From Carboxylicivirga litoralis (lineage in GTDB: Bacteria; Bacteroidota; Bacteroidia; Bacteroidales; Marinilabiliaceae): DNA of 64,000 nucleotides. Each line of letters starts with the position of its first letter. The stretch's first letter is position 1. A program made the position numbers and the translations under genes. Shown here in pieces: positions 36,362 to 46,137 of this stretch. The notes beneath the pieces are model-generated. The model was given only the letters and a program-made list of their open reading frames with translations. It had not been told where the DNA came from and searched no databases. The stretch is taken from NCBI RefSeq assembly GCF_025499605.1, contig NZ_JAFMVC010000001.1, positions 372,001 through 436,000 of the forward strand. Reading direction: 5' to 3'.

Positions 36362-37843
36362 ATGAAACATACAATAAAATTTTTCTCTTTTCTGTTAGCT
36401 ATTGCAACACTTAGTAGTTGTTTAGACTTTGAAGAGTTACGCGAAAACCCAAATGAGCCCAACTCGGTACCTCCAGGCTTATTATTTACAGCTTTAGTAC
36501 CTGGAGCGACCTCATCATTCTCAAATGCATACATGCATGCACAGTATCACGTAAGAGCAGATACCGATTATGGTGATTTTAGCTACCGTTACGGTTCATC
36601 AAGCTTTAAATACAACAGTCTAAAAGACATCAATAAGATGGAAGAAGAAGCTGTAACGGCTAACGCACCTGCATATTTAATTATGGCCAAATTTCTACGT
36701 GCAGTTTACTATATTTCAATGACACGTGATATGGGTGATATTCCAATGTCGGAAGCAGTACAAGCAGAAGATGGAATTTACCGTCCTAAATATGACTCTC
36801 AAAAAGAGGTGTATTTACAATGCCTTACCTGGTTGAACGAAGCTAGTATTGAGTTGGGTGATTTCATTTTGGAAAACCCTTCGTTTACGCTAAGTGGTGA
36901 CTACTATTTTGACGGTGATTTAAGAGCCTGGCAAAAAGTAATTAATACATTCACGCTTCGTACACTTATCTCATTAAGCATTAAAGCTGATGATGCAGAT
37001 TTGGATGTAAAAGGACGCTTTGCCAATATCATTAATAATCCGGCTGACTACCCATTAATGGAAGGATTGGAAGACAACATGCAGATAGAACATTGGGACG
37101 AAGATGGCTTCAGAGGCATCTACAACCCAAACAACTCGCAGTACCTCAACATTATTGTTTATGCCGACACATACATTGAGCTGTTGAAAAACTACCAGGA
37201 TCCAAGATTATTCGAAATAGCTGATCCTACACCTGAGGCAGTGGCTGCCAATCCAGAAGATCCTGAAGGAGTTAGAATGGACTTTGATTCTTATGCGGGT
37301 TGCGATATCTCAGATCCGGTAAACACTAACGCTGTTAAGCGAGCTGAAGGAAAAGTATCTAAACCTAATGCTGCCAGATTCAATAACTTTATTGGTCAGC
37401 CTTCAATCTATATTGGATACGCTGAGCAGGAATTGCTTATTGCAGAAGCAGCGCAGAGAGGTTGGATTCCTGCCGACGCTGAAACACACTACAACAATGG
37501 CGTGCGTGCTTCAATGAATTTTTACAATGTAGCCAGTTCAGACATAAATGACTACTTGAGTGGATTTGGTGCCTATGAAGACGATCTGACTAAAATTCTT
37601 GAGCAGCAATACATTGCTTTAGCTGAAAACTCAGGTTGGGAAGCATTCTTTCTAAACAGAAGAACAGGTGTGCCTACTTACAAATTATCTGAAACTAATC
37701 AGGTAGAACAATTGCCTGTTCGATGGATGTATCCTATATCAGAGAATCAGGACAATTATGAAAATTATAGAGCAGCATTAGTGGCTCAGTTTGGTTCTGA
37801 AGTAGATAGTCGTGACGGTGTAATGTGGATTCTTCAAGACTAA
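36362..37843 (+). CDS. susD: SusD/RagB family glycan-binding outer-membrane lipoprotein
   Basis: About 493 residues from the ATG at 36362. The lipobox LATLSSC-type site (ATLSSCLDFEE) predicts surface lipidation. SusD-like helical TPR features are present: NEPNSVPPGLLFTALVPG, AYLIMAKFLRAVYYISMTRD, EQQYIALAENSGWEAFFLNRR (partial), and a C-terminal region with WMYPISENQDN. It forms the lid of the SusC transporter and binds glycan. Confidence 0.94.
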   Translation: MKHTIKFFSFLLAIATLSSCLDFEELRENPNEPNSVPPGLLFTALVPGATSSFSNAYMHAQYHVRADTDYGDFSYRYGSSSFKYNSLKDINKMEEEAVTANAPAYLIMAKFLRAVYYISMTRDMGDIPMSEAVQAEDGIYRPKYDSQKEVYLQCLTWLNEASIELGDFILENPSFTLSGDYYFDGDLRAWQKVINTFTLRTLISLSIKADDADLDVKGRFANIINNPADYPLMEGLEDNMQIEHWDEDGFRGIYNPNNSQYLNIIVYADTYIELLKNYQDPRLFEIADPTPEAVAANPEDPEGVRMDFDSYAGCDISDPVNTNAVKRAEGKVSKPNAARFNNFIGQPSIYIGYAEQELLIAEAAQRGWIPADAETHYNNGVRASMNFYNVASSDINDYLSGFGAYEDDLTKILEQQYIALAENSGWEAFFLNRRTGVPTYKLSETNQVEQLPVRWMYPISENQDNYENYRAALVAQFGSEVDSRDGVMWILQD

Positions 37844-37878
37844 AACCTTAATTATCATCCGATTGATTAGAAATAATT

Positions 37879-39015
37879 ATGATGATTTTAAAAATGAAAA
37901 AAATGACAAAACATATTCAACATAGAAATTTGAAGTTCCTAACTTCATTATTACTGGCTGCGGTAGTACTTTTCACCGTTGGTTGCGACAATGATGGTGA
38001 AGGGTGGAATGACTCAAGGTATTTAGAGGATTACGAGATTAATTGGGATAACCCTAATCCCGTAACCGGCTTGCCTTATACCGAAGAAGAGTTGGCAGAA
38101 TTGACATATGATCCAACTCAGCAAGAGCGTTTTAAAGGCGAGCAGGCGGTAGTGCTTTCACTATTGGTATTAAAGCCAATTGAGCAAATAACTGCTATGG
38201 ACGGAACGACAGGTGATATTCTTCTTACAGAAACGGAAACCGTAGCTGACGGAGAAAAATATCGTATTACATTTAATACAACACTAGCAGAGTTAAATAT
38301 CGAGTACGGTACAAGTAAACCGTTAAAATTTGATATTTCGTATGCAGATAAATCTGTTGGTAGTTCATACTTTAAAATTATAGCACCTGTTCCAATGCCA
38401 GATGTGTCTGAAATATTGGTAGGTCAATGGCGATTTGATAATGCATCAAACCTAGTGGAGGCTACTATTGGTAGTGATATTGTACTTGGAGGTTCAATGA
38501 GTCACTCTCCTACTGATGGTGTAACAGAATCTGATGGTGCTGCTTTACTTGATGCAGGTACACACTATTCTATCAATCATGGACTACCAGCTGTTGGTGG
38601 AGATAAGGTAAATGAGTATACCATTATATTTGATTTCATGATGTCATCGGCTAATCATAAAAATTACGCTCCAATTTTCCACCCTAATTCAGATGCAAGT
38701 GCCGCATTCTACTCCTATTATGGTTGGTATTATTTCCCAGCTGCCGGTTCGTACGGAGGCTATGGCTATTTTTATGATTGGAGTAGAGTCATCTTTACGG
38801 TATCAGAGGACGCTGCAACAATGTATGTGAATGGTGAGCTTAGTTATTCTACATCAGCACCAACCGACGGTGCATATGCGCTTGATACAGATGCATTGTC
38901 AATATTTACAGGAGGTATTCCTTATTATGTATCAGAAATAAGCCTGTTGAATATTGCTTTAACTCCGGAATGGGCTACTGAGGATATCCCACCAGTAGGA
39001 GTACCTTTAGAATAG
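37879..39015 (+). CDS. LamG-domain surface lipoprotein at the SusE/F position
   Basis: 378 residues (start codons at 37879, 37894 or 37903 are all possible). A lipobox (LFTVGC) precedes a small beta domain (about 70-160, with TEEELAELTYDPTQQERFKG). A LamG/concanavalin fold follows (about 175-375): VGQWRFDNASNLVEATIGSD and VNEYTIIFDFMMSS. It takes the place usually held by SusE/SusF-type surface glycan-binding proteins. Its LamG part resembles that of the next gene, suggesting a shared ligand. Confidence 0.78.
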   Translation: MMILKMKKMTKHIQHRNLKFLTSLLLAAVVLFTVGCDNDGEGWNDSRYLEDYEINWDNPNPVTGLPYTEEELAELTYDPTQQERFKGEQAVVLSLLVLKPIEQITAMDGTTGDILLTETETVADGEKYRITFNTTLAELNIEYGTSKPLKFDISYADKSVGSSYFKIIAPVPMPDVSEILVGQWRFDNASNLVEATIGSDIVLGGSMSHSPTDGVTESDGAALLDAGTHYSINHGLPAVGGDKVNEYTIIFDFMMSSANHKNYAPIFHPNSDASAAFYSYYGWYYFPAAGSYGGYGYFYDWSRVIFTVSEDAATMYVNGELSYSTSAPTDGAYALDTDALSIFTGGIPYYVSEISLLNIALTPEWATEDIPPVGVPLE

Positions 39016-39069
39016 CGTGTGATTAATACTTATGATAGATTTTACAAGCTTTTGTAAAGTCGAAAACCA

Positions 39070-39108
39070 TTAATTGCCGCAGTCCAGGTAGCGGACTGCG
39101 GCAATTAA
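39070..39108 (+). promoter_or_regulatory. Strong 16-bp hairpin inside the glycan locus
   Basis: TTAATTGCCGCAGTCC (39070-39085) pairs perfectly with GGACTGCGGCAATTAA (39093-39108) around a 7-nt loop, with no T-run. It probably stabilises or partly terminates the upstream susCD-LamG mRNA. Confidence 0.65.
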
Positions 39109-39151
39109 CAACTAAAAATATTAAGCAGCTAACTTGGTGAACAATTCAATT

Positions 39152-41011
39152 ATGAAGAAGGTAAACCTTATCATTCTCTTTATTCTTTTAATTGCCTGTA
39201 AAGACAATACAGTAATTGCATCTGTTAACAACGATGCAATGAACGGTATCTCACAAGACAGCATTCCAGCACCTGTGGCACAGTGGACATTTGACGATGC
39301 CACTGATTTATTACATGCCACTATTGGCAATAATTTAGTGCTTCATGGCACTCACAAGGCCATTGATGGTCCAACCAAAGAAAACGGAGCCGTTCGCATT
39401 GGCCCGGGCAGCTACTACACTGCCAAACACAACCTGACACCTCAAGCTCACCAAACTTATGTAAATGAATATTCAGTGTTGTTCGATTTCAGAATAACAG
39501 GTATTGACAACTGGCATCCCCTGTTACAAACCAACACTGACAATAATGAAGATGCCGAATTATACATTCGCTACCCACAAGGTTCTGCCGGCTATAGTAC
39601 TACCGGCTATTCCTACACCAAAATGGGCATTAACAATTGGCATCGCCTGATAATGGTTGTTAACAACGGAAGCGAATACACTTTATACCTTGATGGTAAA
39701 AAAATATTAACAGGCAAAGTACAGGAGGTTGACAGCAAATACGGACTTCGCCCCGAACTGTTACTGTTTGCCGATAACAATGGCGAAGACGATTGGATTG
39801 ATGTAGCTCAGGTAAGCATATACGGCAAGGCATTAACTGAAGCGGATATCGCGGCGGTTGGCCCACTGAAATTATCACCCAATCCTATCATTACACAGCC
39901 CTGGCTTCAGAATGTAACAGCCAATGGCATTACGGTAATGTGGGAAAGCAAAGTACCGGAAACCGGAACGTTACACTATGGTGCAACACAGGAATATGGT
40001 AAAGAAATTGCATCAAGCGTTGTTAAAACAAATGCCGGCACCTATATCCACAAGGCTGTAATTACAGATTTGGAGCCCGGCTCAGAATATTTCTGTCAGG
40101 CAAAGGTTAATGGCTATGCATCGGATGAGCGCAGCTTCACCACTGCCCCATCACCACCCGATGCGTCTTTTAAAGTAGCCATGTGGTCCGATAGCCATTA
40201 CGCCAGTCCATGGTCAAAAATGGCCGCCTATATTGTTGACACCATACAACCTAATTTCGTTTTTAACGCTGGTGATATTTCCAACTCGGGTAACTACAGA
40301 TATGATTTAGGAACTGTTTTCCTCCCCTACATCTGCGGCACCATCGGTTCACAGGTGCCATTTTATACCACCTTTGGGAACCACGATGTAGGCGCGCGCT
40401 GGGGAGGCGGTGATTTAATCAGACAGTACCACGACTTGCCTAATGAAGTAAACTCAGACCCGAATGCATTTGACGGAAGCTACCTGATGATGTACTCCAA
40501 TGTGGCATTTATTAGTATCGACTGGAATAAAATGGAGGAAGATCTGCAACCAGACGGATGGTTCGAAACAGTTCTGCAATCAGAGCAAGTTCAGAATGCC
40601 CGGTTCCGATTTGTATTCATTCACTGTGCTCCCTATTACGAGAGATGGCAAAAAGCTGAACAAGCGGCCGTAAAAGATAATCTCCCCAATATGGCCGAAA
40701 AATACAAAGTAGATGCGGTATTTAGTGGTCATATGCATGCTTATGAAAGAGGTGTGAAAGGCAATGTACAATACATCACCATTGGCGGTGGTAGCTATAT
40801 GGATGAGGGAGAACCTGTTGGTCCGGTTATCTATGACCACATTGTAGTCGGAACCGAGAAAGAGAATAATCCTGATAACTTTAATAATGGTTTAACCAAC
40901 AACATCATGACCCTTGAAGTTGATGGAGATAAGGCAGCTATCAGTCTGCATTATTTTAGTAAGGCCGGTGACTATTGGGGAATAATAGAAACCATTGAAA
41001 TTAGTGAATAA
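39152..41011 (+). CDS. LamG plus purple-acid-phosphatase-like metallophosphoesterase lipoprotein
   Basis: 619 residues from the ATG at 39152; lipobox-type LLIAC near the N-terminus. A LamG domain (about 35-230; VAQWTFDDATDLLHATIGNN, related to the previous gene) is followed by a Fn3-like purple-acid-phosphatase N-domain (about 240-330) and a metallophosphatase core. Metal motifs are SDSHYA, NAGDISNSG, FGNHD and SGHMHAYERG. It is likely to remove phosphate groups from phosphorylated glycans or phosphoesters at the cell surface; which one is unknown. Being in a sulfatase locus suggests a substrate with both groups. Confidence 0.88.
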   Translation: MKKVNLIILFILLIACKDNTVIASVNNDAMNGISQDSIPAPVAQWTFDDATDLLHATIGNNLVLHGTHKAIDGPTKENGAVRIGPGSYYTAKHNLTPQAHQTYVNEYSVLFDFRITGIDNWHPLLQTNTDNNEDAELYIRYPQGSAGYSTTGYSYTKMGINNWHRLIMVVNNGSEYTLYLDGKKILTGKVQEVDSKYGLRPELLLFADNNGEDDWIDVAQVSIYGKALTEADIAAVGPLKLSPNPIITQPWLQNVTANGITVMWESKVPETGTLHYGATQEYGKEIASSVVKTNAGTYIHKAVITDLEPGSEYFCQAKVNGYASDERSFTTAPSPPDASFKVAMWSDSHYASPWSKMAAYIVDTIQPNFVFNAGDISNSGNYRYDLGTVFLPYICGTIGSQVPFYTTFGNHDVGARWGGGDLIRQYHDLPNEVNSDPNAFDGSYLMMYSNVAFISIDWNKMEEDLQPDGWFETVLQSEQVQNARFRFVFIHCAPYYERWQKAEQAAVKDNLPNMAEKYKVDAVFSGHMHAYERGVKGNVQYITIGGGSYMDEGEPVGPVIYDHIVVGTEKENNPDNFNNGLTNNIMTLEVDGDKAAISLHYFSKAGDYWGIIETIEISE

Positions 41012-41377
41012 AATATAAGGTTAACCTGCATTGAAAGATGCAAGAACTATTGAACAAAAATATTAGAGCTTTATCGGGAGTACCTGCTAAGAAGGAGAAT
41101 AAAACTCCAAAATCATAATATAAAAACGTTAACAAAATGTGAGAACAATAAGGGAGACTGTCCATTAGGAAAAATAATTATCTCACTATAAGCATTTTTG
41201 TATTTGACAAGGAAACTAACCAAAGATTCTCCCTCTTAGCTTTTAAAGCCAAAAACGATTACAAAGAAATAGTAGTCACTTATTTCCTTTGTTTGAATTT
41301 TGTATTACAAAAAGGGGTATTTATCAGCCAAATGATAAAAACTCAACATGATATAAAGAAATTAAACATTAAACGCC
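41012..41377. other. 366-bp intergenic region ahead of the sulfatases
   Basis: No convincing gene. It holds a palindrome AGGTTAACCT (41018-41027), a small hairpin TGCAT/ATGCA just after it, and a perfect hairpin TTTATCA-GCCAAA-TGATAAA (41320-41339) about 40 bp before the first sulfatase that could be an operator. No clear TAnnTTTG promoter was found. Confidence 0.5.
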
Positions 41378-42928
41378 GTGAAATTACATCGTTATTTTAA
41401 AACAGCCATTGCCGTGCTTGCGATCGGCACAATGATCACCGGCTGTGGTCAAAAGACAGAAAAATCACAACAGCCAAACATTATTTACATCCTGGCCGAT
41501 GATTTAGGTTATGGCGATTTAAGCTGTTACGGCCAAACAAAATTTGAAACGCCAAACATCGATCAACTGGCAGAACAAGGAATGCGTTTTACTGATAACT
41601 ATGCCGGTTCACCGGTTTGTGCTCCATCACGTTGCGTACTGCTTACCGGCTTACACTCCGGACATGCCTACATCAGAGGAAACGATGAGTGGAACGAACG
41701 AGGCAATGTATGGGATTATGAGCGGATGTTATCTGACTCTTCCATAGAAGGACAACGCCCCTTACCTGTCAATACGCTTACGCTGGGTTCGATGATGCAA
41801 AGTGCCGGCTATACAACTGGTGTTTTCGGAAAATGGGGATTAGGCGCACCAGGCACCGAAGGTGAACCTGTAAAACAAGGGTTTGATGAATTTTACGGGT
41901 ATAATTGTCAGCGACAAGCACACGACTTATATCCAAACCATCTGTGGGAAAACTCAACACGTGTGGTTTTGCAGAATGACACACTATTTCCTCACGACAA
42001 GGCAAATGCGGTAGCAAATATTCACGATGAAAATGAATATGAGAAATTTATTCAGAAAGAATATGCACCAGAGCTAATCCACAACAAAGCAATCGATTTT
42101 ATAAAAAAACATAAAGACGAGCCATTTTTCATGTATTATGCCACTGTATTACCTCACGTTCCGTTGCAGGTGCCACATAAGTATCTCGACAAATACCATG
42201 AACAATATGGCGATGAAGAACCCTATCCGCATGCCTCGCATTATTTCCCAAGCCGATACCCAAGAGCTGCCTATGCGGGTATGATCAACTGCCTTGATGA
42301 CCATATAGGAGAATTGGTGGCCACGCTTAAACAAGAAGGGCTGTATGAAAATACCATTATTGTATTTACAAGCGATAATGGCCCTGCATACAATGCCGGT
42401 GTCGACCTGCATTTTTTTGAGAGTTCAGGTCCTATGGCTAATGGTTACGGCCGAACCAAAGGATTTGTATACGAGGCTGGTATTCGTGTCCCACTTATTG
42501 TCAGCTGGCCCGAAAAAATTGCAAAGGGAACAATAAACAAACAATTAACTTCATTTCAGGACTGGATGCCAACCTTGTGTAACATAGCCAGACTTAAAAC
42601 ACCTGAAAATACAGATGGACAAAACCTTATGCCAACCCTTCTGGATATCAACAAAAAAATCCACAGCTACCTTTATTGGGAGTTCCCCGAGTATAACGGC
42701 CAACAAGCTGTTCGCTTAGGCAAATGGAAAGCCGTACGCACCAATATTCAAAAAGGAAATATGGAAATTGAATTGTATGATCTGGACAATGACATTAAGG
42801 AATCTGTAAATGTCGCTAACCAGCATCCTGAAATAATTGAACAAGTAAAAAATATCTTCTTAAAGGAGCATACTCCTTCTGAGTTAACTACATTTCGAAT
42901 GAAAGCATTAGGTGATTCTGAGAACTAA
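41378..42928 (+). CDS. Sulfatase (type I, FGly-dependent), first of three
   Basis: 516 residues from a GTG start; a lipobox (MITGC, Cys23) predicts an anchored protein. The formylglycine site is Cys81 in VCAPSRCVLLTG, the C-x-P-S-R form. Metal-binding DDLGYGDLSC (Asp41-42 type) and SDNGPAYN are present, and the C-terminal sulfatase domain is complete. It hydrolyses sulfate esters on a carbohydrate. Its N-terminal DNA is nearly copied in the next gene. The sulfatase needs maturation by an FGly-forming enzyme, not clearly encoded in this window. Confidence 0.93.
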   Translation: MKLHRYFKTAIAVLAIGTMITGCGQKTEKSQQPNIIYILADDLGYGDLSCYGQTKFETPNIDQLAEQGMRFTDNYAGSPVCAPSRCVLLTGLHSGHAYIRGNDEWNERGNVWDYERMLSDSSIEGQRPLPVNTLTLGSMMQSAGYTTGVFGKWGLGAPGTEGEPVKQGFDEFYGYNCQRQAHDLYPNHLWENSTRVVLQNDTLFPHDKANAVANIHDENEYEKFIQKEYAPELIHNKAIDFIKKHKDEPFFMYYATVLPHVPLQVPHKYLDKYHEQYGDEEPYPHASHYFPSRYPRAAYAGMINCLDDHIGELVATLKQEGLYENTIIVFTSDNGPAYNAGVDLHFFESSGPMANGYGRTKGFVYEAGIRVPLIVSWPEKIAKGTINKQLTSFQDWMPTLCNIARLKTPENTDGQNLMPTLLDINKKIHSYLYWEFPEYNGQQAVRLGKWKAVRTNIQKGNMEIELYDLDNDIKESVNVANQHPEIIEQVKNIFLKEHTPSELTTFRMKALGDSEN

Positions 42929-42944
42929 AAATGAAGTGAACACA

Positions 42945-44375
42945 ATGAAATTACATCGTTATTTTAAAGCTACATTAGCAGTAGTGGCAGTGGGTGCCAT
43001 ACTCAGCAGCTGCGGTCAAAAGGCAAAAACACCACAACAGCCAAATGTTATTTATATTCTGGCTGATGATTTAGGATATGGCGATTTAAGCTGCTATGGA
43101 CAAACAAAATTTACAACACCCAACATCGATAAGCTGGCCGAACGAGGTATGCGATTCACACAGCACTACTCTGGCAGCACCGTTTGTGCTCCGTCGCGCA
43201 GTGCTTTAATGACTGGCCAGCACACCGGCCATACTTATATCCGTGGCAACAGGGAACACAAGCCCGAAGGACAACATCCATTAAAAGGTGATGTCGTTAC
43301 AGTTGCCGAGTTATTTAAGCTGGCAGGTTACGCTACCGGCGCTTTCGGAAAATGGGGATTGGGCTACCCAGGCTCGGAAGGCGATGCCAATAATCAGGGA
43401 TTCGATACCTTCTTTGGCTACAACTGTCAGATGCTGGGTCACCATTATTACCCTTATTTCTTACGCTCAAATCAGGACAGCCTGGTATTGGAAGCGAATG
43501 CAGGCAAACAAACAGGTATTTACGCTCCTCACCTAATACATGAAAAAACACTACAATTTATTGATGACCACAAAGATGAGCCTTTCTTTTTGTATGTGCC
43601 TTCAATCATTCCTCATGCCGAACTATTTGCGCCTGAAGAATACCTAGAGCGCTTCCGCGGAAAATTTGAACCTGAACATACATACAAAGGTGTGGATGAA
43701 GGCCCCCGATTCAGAAAAGGACCTTATGGCTCTCAGGCCGAATCGCATGCAGCTTTCGCCGCAATGATTACACTATTGGATGATCAGGTTGGTGAAATTG
43801 TACAAAAAGTAGAAGACTTAGGTTTAGCGGATAATACAATTATCATTTTTACATCCGACAATGGCCCGCACGTTGAAGGCGGTGCACAGCCAGACTACTT
43901 CAACAGCAACGGCCCTTTCAGAGGCTACAAAAGAGATTTGTACGAAGGAGGCATCCGTGTGCCGTTCATTGCCAGCTGGCCGGGGGTTATTGCCGAAGGA
44001 ACCACATCTGATTTATTATCTGCCTTTTGGGATATGATGCCAACATTTGCAGATATTACGAGCCAAAATGCACCCAAAGGCATCGATGGTGTTTCGATAC
44101 TTCCGACTTTAACCGGAGAAGGCGTACAGAAAGAACACGACTTCCTCTATTGGGAATTTCATGTTTGGGGTGGACGTAAGGCGCTAAGAATGGGCAACTG
44201 GAAAGCTGTTCAGTACGGTATCTCTAAAAATCCGGATGCCCCAATTGAGCTTTACGATCTTTCTGTTGACCTTGGAGAAACAAATAATATTGCAGACGAG
44301 CATCCGGAAATAGTCAATAAAGTGAAGACTATCTTCGGTACTTGTAGAGTTGAATCTGATGTTTTCAAGTTTTAA
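42945..44375 (+). CDS. Sulfatase, second of three (paralog of the first)
   Basis: 476 residues from the ATG at 42945, which overlaps nothing; a longer in-frame start inside the previous gene is rejected. The first 22 bases after the start codon equal those of the preceding sulfatase (protein start KLHRYFK). Lipobox LSSC at Cys23; FGly Cys81 in VCAPSRSALMTG; metal-site SDNGPHVEGG. The protein diverges from its neighbour in the middle, so it probably removes a sulfate at another position or from another sugar. Confidence 0.93.
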   Translation: MKLHRYFKATLAVVAVGAILSSCGQKAKTPQQPNVIYILADDLGYGDLSCYGQTKFTTPNIDKLAERGMRFTQHYSGSTVCAPSRSALMTGQHTGHTYIRGNREHKPEGQHPLKGDVVTVAELFKLAGYATGAFGKWGLGYPGSEGDANNQGFDTFFGYNCQMLGHHYYPYFLRSNQDSLVLEANAGKQTGIYAPHLIHEKTLQFIDDHKDEPFFLYVPSIIPHAELFAPEEYLERFRGKFEPEHTYKGVDEGPRFRKGPYGSQAESHAAFAAMITLLDDQVGEIVQKVEDLGLADNTIIIFTSDNGPHVEGGAQPDYFNSNGPFRGYKRDLYEGGIRVPFIASWPGVIAEGTTSDLLSAFWDMMPTFADITSQNAPKGIDGVSILPTLTGEGVQKEHDFLYWEFHVWGGRKALRMGNWKAVQYGISKNPDAPIELYDLSVDLGETNNIADEHPEIVNKVKTIFGTCRVESDVFKF

Positions 44376-44536
44376 ACTTGATTAATCCACCATCTTTCAT
44401 TTACTAATATCAATCAACAAATAGAAACACAACGAAAGTTATATCGTTTTCATTTTATTTTTAAAATTAAGAAACGTATTTTTACCGTATAAAAGTAATT
44501 TATACTCTTATAAACTTTCAAATAAGAACAAAGGCT

Positions 44537-46048
44537 ATGCAAAAACTCATTTTACTAATCAGCTATGCAATTTTACTAACTGTTCTTTCAGGATGTTACG
44601 AAAAGACACCTACTCAACCCAATATTGTAATCATCTATGCCGATGATTTGGGCATTGGTGATGTCAGCTGCTACCAGGCAGGTACCCTCAACACTCCGGG
44701 TATTGATAGAATTGCAGCTGAAGGAATACGTTTTACCAATGGATATGCAACAGCTGCAACCTGTACTCCGAGCAGATACAGCTTACTAACAGGTGAATAC
44801 CCATGGCGAAACGAGCGTGCAAGAGTATTAGCTGGTAACTCGGCTCTATTAATTGACACCACGGCTAATACACTTCCCAAACTACATAGAGCCAATGGTT
44901 ATGCCACCGCAGTTGTGGGTAAATGGCACTTAGGTTTGGGCGACGGAAACATTAACTGGAACGTACCGATTACGATGGGTGCCAATGAAGTTGGTTTTGA
45001 GCACTCCTACATTATGGCGGCCACCAACGACCGTGTTCCAACTGTCTATGTTGATAATGGTAATGTTGTAAACCTGGATGTAAATGATCCGATTGAAGTC
45101 AGTTATTATAAAAATTTTGAAGGAGAACCTACCGGAAGAGAAAATCCTGAACTATTAAAAATACATCCAAGTCATGGCCACGACAATAGTATCACTAATG
45201 GCATCTCACGTATTGGCTATATGAAAGGTGGAAAATCAGCGTTATGGGTCGATGAAGATATGGCTGATAATTTTCTGGATAAAGCAAAACAATTTGTAAG
45301 TCAGAACAAGAACAATCCGTTTTTCTTGTTTTATGCCTTACACCAACCGCATGTGCCACGTGTGCCCAACCAACGATTTGCCGGAAGCTCAGGTATGGGT
45401 CCACGCGGCGATGCGATTTTGGAAGCCGACTGGTGTGTTAATGAGTTCCTGAAAACGCTCGACGAACTTGGACTATCAGAAAACACACTGGTTATATTCT
45501 CAAGTGATAACGGCCCGGTGTTAGACGATGGCTATCAGGATCAATCTGATGTACTAATTGGTGAGCATACCCCTTGGGGTAATTTCAGAGGTGGTAAATA
45601 CAGTTTATATGATGCAGGTACCCATGTGCCATTCATGGCCCGCTGGAAAGGACAAATCAAACCAGGCGTTTCGGATGCATTGATTTCACAGGTAGACCTG
45701 TATGCTTCCATTGCCGCCTTGTTAAACAGTGAGAACACGCGACCTGACAGCCAAAACCTGCTGGATGCACTTACCGGAAAAACAACAACCGGACGCAGCC
45801 AACATATTACGGAAGGCTTACAAGGTAGAATAGCTTACCGCGAAGGCGACTGGATTCTGATCCCTTCCTATAAAGGCGGTAAGAAAATCAGCTGGGGCGT
45901 CGATATAGAAACAGGCTTCTCATCTGAGCCTCAACTATACAATGTAAAAGAAGATCCAGGCCAACAAAATGACCTGGCCGCTGAGATGCCAGAAAAAGTT
46001 CAACAAATGCAAAAAGAATTTAATGCTATTAAATCTAATCCCCAATAG
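44537..46048 (+). CDS. Sulfatase, third of three (different subtype)
   Basis: 503 residues; lipobox VLSGC (Cys20). FGly site Cys76 in TCTPSRYSLLTGEYPWR, which keeps C-x-P-S-R. Metal-site segments YADDLGIGDVSC and FSSDNGPVLDDGY. The GEYPWR and WGNFRGGKYSLYDAGTHVPF segments differ from the two preceding sulfatases, so it belongs to another S1 subfamily, probably with other specificity. It precedes the GH109 gene by about 90 bp. Confidence 0.93.
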   Translation: MQKLILLISYAILLTVLSGCYEKTPTQPNIVIIYADDLGIGDVSCYQAGTLNTPGIDRIAAEGIRFTNGYATAATCTPSRYSLLTGEYPWRNERARVLAGNSALLIDTTANTLPKLHRANGYATAVVGKWHLGLGDGNINWNVPITMGANEVGFEHSYIMAATNDRVPTVYVDNGNVVNLDVNDPIEVSYYKNFEGEPTGRENPELLKIHPSHGHDNSITNGISRIGYMKGGKSALWVDEDMADNFLDKAKQFVSQNKNNPFFLFYALHQPHVPRVPNQRFAGSSGMGPRGDAILEADWCVNEFLKTLDELGLSENTLVIFSSDNGPVLDDGYQDQSDVLIGEHTPWGNFRGGKYSLYDAGTHVPFMARWKGQIKPGVSDALISQVDLYASIAALLNSENTRPDSQNLLDALTGKTTTGRSQHITEGLQGRIAYREGDWILIPSYKGGKKISWGVDIETGFSSEPQLYNVKEDPGQQNDLAAEMPEKVQQMQKEFNAIKSNPQ

Positions 46049-46137
46049 GACTATTAGCAATACATAGGATAGTAGGTGTATAATATCAAATTACTTAAAT
46101 TCAGATTTAAAATTCAATTCAAAAAATAAATAAGACT

